A stretch of 64,000 nt of DNA from Streptomyces rapamycinicus NRRL 5491. Lineage in GTDB: Bacteria; Actinomycetota; Actinomycetes; Streptomycetales; Streptomycetaceae. The position numbers were made by a program, and so were the translations under genes. The DNA lies in NCBI RefSeq assembly GCF_024298965.1, contig NZ_CP085193.1:186001-250000 (forward strand). Direction: 5' to 3'. The notes beneath the pieces were generated by a model that saw only the letters and a list, made by a program, of their open reading frames with translations, had not been told where the DNA came from and made no database searches. Shown here in pieces: positions 8,292-15,798 of this stretch; positions within the stretch are counted from its first letter, which is position 1, and each line of letters starts with the position of its first letter.

Positions 8292-9146
8292 TTACTGGGC
8301 ACGGCAGGTCCTGAGGTAGCTGAGGAACGATGCCTGCAGCCCAGTCACGTGCGTTTCGTGCATGAGTGCGCTGGTGACGGATCCGCTGCGTGGGGTGAGG
8401 CGGTGAAGGAACGTGGCCGTGTTCTTCGTGAGATTCTGGTAGACCGCCAGGTCTCCGAGGATCTCTCGGTCGTTGAAGGTCACGTGAAGCTTGGTAGCAG
8501 GCAGGGTGTCACCCAATGCTTGAAGACGAGCGAAGACCTGACTGTCTGCATTGACAATGCCGGGGCTGCCCGCGCCGATGCTCTCGAAGAAGGTGCTATT
8601 GGTGAGCCAGGCGTAGAGGCTGAAGAGTCCGCCGTAGGAATAGCCGAAGAGGCCGTGACCGCTCGGGGCTGTGCCGTAGTCGCGTTCGATCCGCGGGTGC
8701 AGGTCGTCGGTAAGGAAGTTCAGGAACATATCCCCGCGGCTGTCGCTCAATTCAGCGAGGTAGGCGTCGGCTTGCTCGCGAGTCATCGTGCCCGCTTCGA
8801 TCCCCATCTCCACCGCATCGATGTACTCCTGCGCGATGGGTTCGCCGGGGGGCACGAGGTCGCGGTTGCGCAACCGGTCCCAGTGCTCTGCTTCCTCGCC
8901 TGCGTAACCCACGCTGACTTGCACGTAGGGCTGAATCGACTGCATGGGGTCCAGTTGCGTGACGATGAGCGGGGCGGTCATGCCCACGGCCCAGTTGCCG
9001 TCGAGCACGTACACGACAGGCGCTTGCGCCGCGGCAGGGTCGTAGCGCGGTGGCGTGGTGACCCAGACGCCGTAGTCGTGCCCACCGCTGGAGCGCATCT
9101 CGAAGTAGTCGGTGTGGGCGAGGCAGCCCTGCCACATGGTGCTCAT
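8292..9146 (-). CDS. Alpha/beta hydrolase (IroE/BesA-type esterase family)
   Basis: A 284-residue hydrolase. The fold is recognisable from VVYVLDGNWAVG near the start, the nucleophile elbow GLFGYSYGGLFSLYAWL and a late His in MHETHVTG, giving a Ser-His catalytic pair; a carboxylate is expected near the FNDRE segment. The family (putative hydrolases of the alpha/beta superfamily, with the siderophore esterases IroE/BesA) cleaves esters of varied size. There is no signal peptide. ATG 9146 overlaps the amidohydrolase stop by four bases, so both are one operon and may act on the same ester/amide substrate. Confidence 0.82.
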   Translation of the reverse strand: MSTMWQGCLAHTDYFEMRSSGGHDYGVWVTTPPRYDPAAAQAPVVYVLDGNWAVGMTAPLIVTQLDPMQSIQPYVQVSVGYAGEEAEHWDRLRNRDLVPPGEPIAQEYIDAVEMGIEAGTMTREQADAYLAELSDSRGDMFLNFLTDDLHPRIERDYGTAPSGHGLFGYSYGGLFSLYAWLTNSTFFESIGAGSPGIVNADSQVFARLQALGDTLPATKLHVTFNDREILGDLAVYQNLTKNTATFLHRLTPRSGSVTSALMHETHVTGLQASFLSYLRTCRAQ

Positions 9147-10369
9147 CTGAGGTCCTTCACGATCTGGCCGGCCTGGATTACGAGGACGGCGTTGGTGGGG
9201 TCGGAGAACAGCTCCGGGTCTTCGAGCGGGTTGCCGTTCCAAAGAACGAGGTCTGCCTGCGCGCCGGGAGTGATGACACCCACCTGGCCGGACAGGCCGA
9301 GGATCTCGGCGTTGGTCCGGGTCGCGGCCACGAGCGCTTCCATCGGCGTCTCGAGCGCTGCGCGCAGGCTGAGTTCTCTGCCGCGACGGTCCTGGGCCGG
9401 GCCGATGAGATCGGAACCCAGCCCGATCCGTACTCCCGCGTGCTTGGCGACAGCGAGCGCCTTCGTCATCCGCTCGCGTACGCCCTTGGCCCGGTCGCGG
9501 ATCGACTCGGCGAGCCCGGCTCCGGCGGTGTCGTGCAGCACTTGCTCGACGACAGCGAACGTGGGCACGAGGGCAACCTCGCGAACGGCCATCAGGGTCG
9601 CTGTGGATTCGTCGAGGCTGGTGCCGTGCTCGACACAGCGCACTCCGGCCTCGACCGCATTTCGTATGCCCTCGTTGTTGTGGGCGTGGACTGTCACATA
9701 GGTGTTCCGTGCCGCAGCTTCTTGAACGGCGACAGCGATCTCTTCGACGGTGAACTGGGTGTCGGTCAGTCGATCATGTGCGCCCACCACTCCGCCGGTC
9801 ACGCAGAGCTTCAGGAAGGAGGCTCCGCGACGGAAGGCTTCGCGGACGTTGTGTCGCAGCTCGTCCGCGTTGCCCGCCATCATGGAGAGGGCGCACAGGC
9901 CCGGGATGTGGTGGCTGCTCCACAGCTCGGTGGGTTCCCATTCGGCTCCGTAGTAGCCGTGGCCGCCGATCTGGCACTGAACAGGTCCGCACGACAGGAC
10001 GCGCGGCCCTCTGACCTTGCCCTTCGCGATCGCGGTGACGACACCGCCGTCGATCCCGCCAGTGTCGCGAACGGTGGTGAAGCCGGCGTCGAGCGTCGCG
10101 CCGGCCGTGGCGAAGATGTCCGCCGCGATCTCGGCGGCGCTTATCTGAAACGAGAAGTGCGGCTGGATCGGGCTCGACACGCCCAGGTGGACGTGAGCGT
10201 CGATCAGGCCGGGCGTCATCGTCAATCCCTCGGCATCGAGACGCTCGCCGTGCGCGCTGGAGGCACCGAGTTGGGTGATGCGGCCGTTCTCGATAGTGAT
10301 GTCGAGGTTGCCGGGATCGCGCCCCGACCCGTCGATGACCGTCGCGCCGACTACATGAGCAGGTCCCAT
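9143..10369 (-). CDS. Metal-dependent amidohydrolase (prolidase/imidazolonepropionase-like)
   Basis: A 408-residue amidohydrolase-superfamily enzyme. Seen motifs: GLIDAHVHLG (first metal-binding His pair), LKLCVTGGV with the probable carbamylated Lys, YVTVHAHNNEGI, CVEHGTSLD, and GLGSDLIGP with the catalytic Asp; the C-terminal sandwich ends GQIVKDL. This is the set typical of binuclear Xaa-Pro or N-acyl amino-acid hydrolases. The ATG at 10369 has a GGAGG box upstream. It is the first gene of an operon with the downstream esterase and is divergent from a TetR regulator, the likely local control. Confidence 0.88.
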   Translation of the reverse strand: MGPAHVVGATVIDGSGRDPGNLDITIENGRITQLGASSAHGERLDAEGLTMTPGLIDAHVHLGVSSPIQPHFSFQISAAEIAADIFATAGATLDAGFTTVRDTGGIDGGVVTAIAKGKVRGPRVLSCGPVQCQIGGHGYYGAEWEPTELWSSHHIPGLCALSMMAGNADELRHNVREAFRRGASFLKLCVTGGVVGAHDRLTDTQFTVEEIAVAVQEAAARNTYVTVHAHNNEGIRNAVEAGVRCVEHGTSLDESTATLMAVREVALVPTFAVVEQVLHDTAGAGLAESIRDRAKGVRERMTKALAVAKHAGVRIGLGSDLIGPAQDRRGRELSLRAALETPMEALVAATRTNAEILGLSGQVGVITPGAQADLVLWNGNPLEDPELFSDPTNAVLVIQAGQIVKDLR

Positions 10370-10455
10370 AGTCGATCCTCCGTCGTTGCGAGCTGACTGC
10401 GACCATGTGTGAAGCAACACGGAACCGCCAAACTTTCTTTTCCAATGGATAAACT

Positions 10456-11058
10456 GTGGGAGTGATCCTGTCAACCTCGGAACGCAAGGGCAGCGCGCGC
10501 GAGCGACTCCTGGCACGGCTTCTCGACGCCTTCGGCGAGGCCCTTCCCCCGCCGGAGATGTCGCTCCGTGAGATCGCCGCCCGGATCGAGACCAGCCACG
10601 CCCTGTTGCGATACCACTTCGGGTCACTCTCGGGCGTCTTGGCCGCCATGCTCGAGGCGCAGCGATCCCGCGACAACGAGGCACTTTTGGAGGCCGCCCA
10701 GCAGAGCACCTTCGACGATTTCGTGGTGGCGATCTGGCGTGCGTACACCCGGCCGGAGCAGCTGTCGCGTATCCGCGGCTTCTTCTACGTCGTCGGACTG
10801 GCCGCGTACGGCCCCGAGGACTTCCGTGAGTTCGTGGAGTCGCTCGGTGACCTGACCGTGATGCTGTCCTCACTCGCGGAACGCGAAGGGCTCGACACGA
10901 AGGAAGCGCGGGATGTGGCCACCGTCACCGTTGCCGCGCTTCGCGGCCTCCTCTTGCAGGAAATCCTGACTCCCGGAACCCGCTCGGAGGACGCGGTCAC
11001 CTTGATCCTGCGCATGCGAGAGGGCCGATCCGGTCCACGATCACGTCCGGAGCGTTAA
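10456..11058 (+). CDS. TetR-family transcriptional regulator
   Basis: A 200-residue TetR-type repressor with an N-terminal HTH (MSLREIAARIETSHALLRYHF) and a helical ligand domain. It faces the amidohydrolase-esterase operon across an 86-base intergenic region that should hold both promoters and its operator. GTG 10456 gives the longest product; a second GTG at 10462 lies seven bases after a possible -10 (TAAACT at 10450-10455), so a leaderless start there is possible. The local layout suggests it represses the divergent hydrolase operon. Confidence 0.85.
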   Translation: MGVILSTSERKGSARERLLARLLDAFGEALPPPEMSLREIAARIETSHALLRYHFGSLSGVLAAMLEAQRSRDNEALLEAAQQSTFDDFVVAIWRAYTRPEQLSRIRGFFYVVGLAAYGPEDFREFVESLGDLTVMLSSLAEREGLDTKEARDVATVTVAALRGLLLQEILTPGTRSEDAVTLILRMREGRSGPRSRPER

Positions 11059-11164
11059 GCAGGCCCTCGACCCTTGCCGCCGCCTCACCCGATCCCTCGG
11101 CCCCTGTCTGCGGACGCGCTGACAAGCAGCCTCGACCATTGGTTGCTTCACCTTTCCACGCGCT

Positions 11165-11180
11165 AACCGAATGTTCGGTT
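11165..11180. promoter_or_regulatory. Perfect palindrome, PaaR/TetR-type operator
   Basis: AACCGAATGTTCGGTT is a perfect 16-base inverted repeat 41 bases before the truncated paaI-like gene. The ACCG...CGGT half-sites resemble operators of PaaR-type TetR regulators that control phenylacetate genes in actinobacteria. The assignment rests on motif resemblance and on the thioesterase family of the downstream gene. Confidence 0.5.
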
Positions 11181-11221
11181 TGCGTGAAGGGAGGGCTGCT
11201 CGTCATAGCTGCAGGGGCAGT

Positions 11222-11488
11222 ATGTGCGACGAGGACCGTGCTTCGCGACTGCCCGGAATTGACACGCTGGACGTGGGTAAGGCCAGCGCACAGCTGCACA
11301 TGACCATGACGGCGAGCGTGATCAACAACCCTGGGATGGCACACGGTGGCTACATCTTCCTGCTGGCAGAGTCGGTCTTCGCTCACGCCTGCGACAGCCA
11401 CGGCCCCGTAGCTGTCGCGTCCGCACCCGACCCCACCAGCCAGTCCTTTCCCGCCTCTGCCAGGCTCATGGTGGGTTCTGACAGCTGA
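11222..11488 (+). pseudogene. paaI: PaaI-family hotdog thioesterase, 3'-truncated
   Basis: From ATG 11222 the product reads as a PaaI thioesterase: DRASRLPGIDTLDVGKASAQ, then the conserved core NNPGMAHGGYIFLLAESVFA with the HGG turn and the helix carrying the catalytic acid, and a following FAHACDSHG. After about residue 66 similarity stops and the frame ends in unrelated sequence at 11488; the last two strands of the hotdog fold (about 45 residues) are missing. PaaI hydrolyses ring-hydroxylated phenylacetyl-CoA thioesters. No other paa genes are nearby, so this is an orphan remnant with its promoter region. Confidence 0.6.
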
Positions 11489-11660
11489 GCATCGGCGCAC
11501 ACGCGCGCGACAACTGTTGGGTACGACGACAGAAAGTGGCGACAACAGTCGCCGGAACATGGCCTCTGACCTGCGTAATGTGCGGACAACGGGCGGAGCG
11601 GTGACCCTTCGCGCCGCCAGCGGAACCGTCTGGTCCGGCAACGAGAAGGTGGGTTGGAAC

Positions 11661-12971
11661 ATGGCTGAGAGCACAGACGCTGTCGTCGTCGGGGCCGGGG
11701 TAATCGGATCCTCTATCGCTCTCGAACTGGTGCGGAGCGGTCTGCGGGTCGTCGTGGTCGACAAGTTCGGCGGCGCAGGCAACGGCTCCACCAGCGCCTC
11801 GAGCGCCGTGGTCCGCTTCACCTATCCCACGATCGCGGGCGTCAATGCTGCTTGGGAGTCCCGTCACTGCTGGGGAGCATGGCGCGATCATCTCCAAGCA
11901 CCCGCCAGTGAACCCCTCGCAGCGTTCAACCGCTGCGGCGTCACCATGCTGGACGTGGACTTCGCACCCTGCGGCATGTTCACGCGACACTTCGACAAGG
12001 TCGGTGTCCCGTACGAAAAATGGGGCGCACGAGAGCTGTCCAAGCGGTTGCCCGCTTTGGACACCGGCCGGTACTTCCCGCCCCGCCCCGTGGATGACGA
12101 CGAGTTCTTCGCCGACGCGTCCGCTCGGCTCGGTGCTCTCCACACACCCGACGGGGGCTTTATCGACGACCCGCAACTCGCCGCGCACAACCTTGCTACG
12201 GCGGCCCAGCGGCACGGAGCCGCCTTCCGGTGGAAGACCCCCGTCACCGCGGTGATGCGGCGCGGGGGACGCGTGCGCGGGGTGCGCCTCAAGGATGGAA
12301 CCGAACTGTCCGCCGGGGTGGTCGTCAACGCGGCCGGCCCATGGTCGGGACAACTGAACCGGCTCGCCGAAGTCGGCGGCGACTTCACCGTCGGTCTGCG
12401 GCCGCTGCGCCAGGAGGTCCACCACGTAGCGGCGCCCGCCAGCTACCACGACGCCGGCGGCGACGGGCACGCACCGGTGCTGGTCGATATGGACCTCGGC
12501 ACGTATATACGGCCCGAGGGCAGGGAGTTTCTGCTCGTCGGCGGCACGGAACCCGAGTGCGACCCGCTGGAATGGCTCGACGATCCGGACGACGGGAGTC
12601 CCACTCCGACCGTGTCGCAGTTCAGGACGCAGGTGACGCGGGCGGCTCGCCGACTGCGCGGCCTGCGCGTTCCCAACAAGCCTCGTGGTGTGGCAGGCGT
12701 ATACGACGTGACCGACGACTGGACCCCCGTATACGACCGAACCGAACTCGCCGGCTTCTACGTGGCCATAGGCACCAGCGGCAATCAGTTCAAGAACGCC
12801 CCTCTGGTAGGCCGCCTCATGACCACCCTGATCCACGGTGTCGAAGGCGGGCACGACCACGACCGGAGTGCGCTCACGTACACCTGCGAACACACCGGCC
12901 AAACCATCGACCTCGGTGCGTTCTCACGCCGACGTCGGCCGGCCCCGTCCACGGGCACAGTCCTCGGCTGA
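11661..12971 (+). CDS. FAD-dependent oxidoreductase (DAO family)
   Basis: ATG 11661 is preceded by AGAAGGTGGG; longer in-frame extensions look non-coding. The 436-residue product starts with a Rossmann fold (DAVVVGAGVIGSSIALEL, then VVVVDKF), has TSASSAVVRF after it, and ends in a glycine-rich FAD-contact segment with YDVTDDWTPVYD and FYVAIGTSGNQFKNAP. This is the sarcosine/glycine oxidase-like DAO architecture, probably a soluble amine or amino-acid oxidase or dehydrogenase. It stands alone, facing away from the thioesterase stub and convergent with the PucR gene; a link to PucR control is possible but not shown. Confidence 0.85.
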   Translation: MAESTDAVVVGAGVIGSSIALELVRSGLRVVVVDKFGGAGNGSTSASSAVVRFTYPTIAGVNAAWESRHCWGAWRDHLQAPASEPLAAFNRCGVTMLDVDFAPCGMFTRHFDKVGVPYEKWGARELSKRLPALDTGRYFPPRPVDDDEFFADASARLGALHTPDGGFIDDPQLAAHNLATAAQRHGAAFRWKTPVTAVMRRGGRVRGVRLKDGTELSAGVVVNAAGPWSGQLNRLAEVGGDFTVGLRPLRQEVHHVAAPASYHDAGGDGHAPVLVDMDLGTYIRPEGREFLLVGGTEPECDPLEWLDDPDDGSPTPTVSQFRTQVTRAARRLRGLRVPNKPRGVAGVYDVTDDWTPVYDRTELAGFYVAIGTSGNQFKNAPLVGRLMTTLIHGVEGGHDHDRSALTYTCEHTGQTIDLGAFSRRRRPAPSTGTVLG

Positions 12972-13399
12972 CGCTGGCCGCTGAGCCGGGTTCCCCGTCG
13001 AAGAGGATGGCTCGTACCCGGCGGTCGACCACCTGTGCAAACCTGGCGAGCCGGAGCTGGGCAATCCCACGCACTGTGCGAAGCGCACATCAGCGTCACC
13101 AGCGACGTCTTCGACGAGCTAGCGGATCCTGCTCGCCGTTGCCGCCCCGAAAGCGTCAACAGCAGTTCCCTTCTCTGCTGAAGTCAACGACCGGTGTGGT
13201 GGGGGTGTCACCTGTCCCCGGTCGCGGTCCGAGCCGCCGGGGCCGGTCAAGCGCGCTCGCGGCCATCTTCAGCGCCGTAGTATGCACAGAGCCCGAACGC
13301 CCTGACCATCTCGTTGCGGCACTGAGCAGGCTCGTGCACGTCACGGGGGTGACGGCACGGCGAACGCCGCAGGTTCTGCGGCAACCGTAGCAACGTTGC
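12972..13399. other. Intergenic region without recognisable gene
   Basis: Between the FAD oxidoreductase stop and the convergent PucR-type gene. Frames on both strands are short or of shadow composition, and I recognise no protein or RNA. A weak inverted repeat (CGTCAC near 13339, TGACG near 13350) may be part of a shared terminator. Confidence 0.4.
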
Positions 13400-14674
13400 C
13401 TAGCTGCCGCCCGTGCTCAGAACACCACGTCCGGTGCTTTCATCGATGTCGGCAAGTCGGGGGTGCAACTCTGCCATCTTCAGGCCGAGATGCGCGGCCA
13501 GTCGGTCATCGCCGATGTCCAGTTGCAGTCCAGTGAGCTGCTCAACGCGATGCAGCCGTTTGTAGAGTGTGGAGCGGTGGATATGTAGGGCGGTGGCGGC
13601 ATGCTGGGCATCGCCGGCGTGATCGAGATACACCCGCAGGGTTTCAATCAGCTCACGGTGCACGGGGTTTGACAGCAGGGAGCGCAGCCCCGGGTGGATG
13701 CCCTCGGCGAGCTCGTCGGGGGTGAGCTTGCCCAATAGCGCGTACACGCCCAGCTGTGTATGAGCCACCACTTGCCCCAGGGTGCCCGTGGTGCGGGCGA
13801 CCTCGGCAGCGCGGCGGGCTTCCTCGTAGGAAGAGTGGGCCTCCGTGAGGCGTGGGCGTGGCCCGCCTATGCCTATCCAGCACAGGGCGGCCCGTCCCAG
13901 GCCGAGTTCTGCGACCAGCTTTTCGCGCAGCACCTCGGCAAGCTCGGCGGCATTGCGCTCGATGACCTGGGAACGTGCCCCAGGCCAGATCGTCAGCAGA
14001 AGCGCGTGATCCGGACGCGTCAGGGCCAATCCGCGTGAGGGGGGAAGCCGTCGTCGACAGCGGTCGACGGCGAGCTCCAGGGCCAGACGGCGTTCTTCGG
14101 CCAGGGGCTCGCCCTCTTCGCGCGCCACCATGGCTACCAGGACGGTGACCGGCCCAGCCACGGCGTGTTGCTCCTCGACGAGCGCGGCACCCGCCTCCGT
14201 CCGGAGTGCCTGGTCCGGGGCGATCAGGTCACGGACTAGCTCCCTGGCGCGGCTGCGAGTCACTTCGACGCCAAGGTAGCCGCGGTGCAGGACCAGGGCG
14301 GCTTGCGCAGCCGCCTCGCGCAGCAACTCGACGGCCCGGTCGCCGATAGGGCCATCGGAGCTGATCAGCCATACGTAGCCGAGCAGGGCATCGTCGTAGC
14401 GGATCGGCATGCCGACCCGTTCTATCGTGATGCCGATCTGGGGGCACGGCGGAAGAGTGAAGACATCGGAAGCCTGGGCAGCGCCTTGCTCGCAGACGTG
14501 CGCGACCAGCGCGGTCGACACACCACGGTGCATGACCGATTCGATCCGGGCGTCGTCCACGTCGCCAGTGTGCGCGTTGTACGCGAGCAGCTTGAGTCGC
14601 GTGTCGTCGATGGCGATCGACCGACCAAGGCGGGCACCGAACGCGTCGACAAGTCGCTGCAGCTCCGAAACCAT
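13400..14674 (-). CDS. PucR/CdaR-family transcriptional regulator
   Basis: A complete 424-residue regulator. The N-terminal ~150 residues form a GAF-like sensor region, the middle a GGDEF-like fold (ARELVRDLIA, then PRPRLTEAHSSYEEARRAAEV), and the C-terminus the PucR HTH_30 domain: YLDHAGDAQHAATALHIHRS followed by LYKRLHRVEQLTG. Family members activate purine, sugar-acid or nitrogen catabolic genes in response to metabolites. The start at 14674 is GTG followed by the expected amphipathic helix. The nearest intact catabolic gene is the DAO oxidoreductase converging on it. Confidence 0.88.
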   Translation of the reverse strand: MVSELQRLVDAFGARLGRSIAIDDTRLKLLAYNAHTGDVDDARIESVMHRGVSTALVAHVCEQGAAQASDVFTLPPCPQIGITIERVGMPIRYDDALLGYVWLISSDGPIGDRAVELLREAAAQAALVLHRGYLGVEVTRSRARELVRDLIAPDQALRTEAGAALVEEQHAVAGPVTVLVAMVAREEGEPLAEERRLALELAVDRCRRRLPPSRGLALTRPDHALLLTIWPGARSQVIERNAAELAEVLREKLVAELGLGRAALCWIGIGGPRPRLTEAHSSYEEARRAAEVARTTGTLGQVVAHTQLGVYALLGKLTPDELAEGIHPGLRSLLSNPVHRELIETLRVYLDHAGDAQHAATALHIHRSTLYKRLHRVEQLTGLQLDIGDDRLAAHLGLKMAELHPRLADIDESTGRGVLSTGGS

Positions 14675-14742
14675 CTCGACACTGTATAGGGGGGCATGAA
14701 CTTTCCACAGATCGACATACAGCGCCGGCCCCCGACCCGCAG

Positions 14743-15590
14743 TTGTCGTCCTCCTACCTGCTCAACCCACGCTCGGCCGTCGTACCGCTGACCGGCATGA
14801 GCGCCCAGCTCGATGCTCTCGAAGCCTGGTGCCACACGAGCAGACCCACAGACGTCACGGCCATCACCGGAACGGGCGGTATCGGCAAGACCCGCTTGGT
14901 GACCGAGCTGCTGCGCCGCCTCGCCCAGCCCAGCCCGGGCCAAGCCACGGCTCGGAGATGGACTGGCGGCTTCCTCGCAGAAACCCCTCTCCAGCAGCCG
15001 CCCCACTACGGCATGCTCGCCACCAGCAAGTACCCACTGCTACTCGCCATCGACTACGCGGAGACCCGCCGCAGCCAAGTCGATGAGATCCTTGACATCC
15101 AGGCTGCGCGCCGCGGTGGCTAAAGCGTAAGGATCCTGCTCCTGGCCCGCGGCCGAGACAACTGGTGGCCGTCCCTGCGCCGTCCCCGCCAAGGCACAGC
15201 CATGATGAGTACGGGAACCAGCGTCGACATCAGCCCAGCCGACGCTCTGGACGGCACCAGCACCGAGCGCGCTCTTGCGGGCGCCAAGCACGCTTTCACC
15301 GACCGCATCCACGAGCTGCGGCATGCCGGCCTGGGCGATGAATGGGCCACCTCCCCTCTTTCGCCCGATACCAGCACAGCGAGACCGCTCCCGCTTGATA
15401 CCGAGCCGACGGACGATGCGATCATCTCCCTGCACATGGCCGCCCTCGCCCACGTCCTCGCCAGTTCAACGACGACTTCGCCCGCTACGACAACCCCGTG
15501 GATGTGCTACTCGCACACGAGATGAGCTACTGGCGCCGGATCGTCGAAGCCCGCGGCCAGTTCTTCGACGAACAACTGAGGGCGGGATCG
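14743..15590 (+). pseudogene. STAND-type P-loop NTPase, multiply frameshifted fragment
   Basis: The first frame (14743-15123) carries a Walker A motif ITGTGGIGKTRLVTELLRR and a probable Walker B/sensor segment KYPLLLAIDYAETR. It stops at 15121, but the other frame continues with the expected strand RILLLARGRDNWW. A further frame (15202-15480) reads PADALDGTSTERALAGAKHA and HMAALAHVLA, and a fourth gives VDVLLAHEMSYWRRIVEARG to about 15590. These pieces look like one NB-ARC/STAND-like signalling or defence ATPase that has taken at least three frameshifts and lost its C-terminal repeat region. Such proteins usually act as oligomerising sensors. Confidence 0.6.
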
Positions 15591-15593
15591 GTG

Positions 15594-15735
15594 CCCGGGG
15601 ACAGGTCGCCTTCGTCGACGGCTTGCTTGAACCGGTCGCGGAGGAGGGAGGTGTGCTCGTTGCGCCAGACGATGAGGTCGTCGCGGGCCCCTCTGTAGCC
15701 GAGGGCCTCGTGCAGCTTCTCGCCGTAGCCCGGAA
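15594..15735 (-). pseudogene. TetR-family regulator C-terminal fragment
   Basis: The minus strand reads about 47 codons ending PGYGEKLHEALGYRGARDDL, then VWRNEHTSLLRDRFKQAVDEG. This resembles the second half of a TetR/AcrR ligand-binding domain. No start, HTH or stop belongs to it; it is wedged between the NTPase remnant and a hairpin. The assignment rests on pattern recognition of a short piece. Confidence 0.35.
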
Positions 15736-15736
15736 G

Positions 15737-15769
15737 GGGGCTCCCCGGGGTTACCTGGCCGGGAGCCCC
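15737..15769 (-). terminator. Stem-loop terminator of the GH39 operon
   Basis: GGGGCTCCC (15737-15745) pairs with GGGAGCCCC (15761-15769) around a 15-base loop that can pair further (CCGG/CCGG). It lies 30 bases past the stop of the minus-strand GH39 gene and is the natural end of that operon. There is no clear U-tract, which is common in Streptomyces. Confidence 0.6.
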
Positions 15770-15798
15770 TGGAGAAAGGGACGGGGCAGCGGGTCAGG

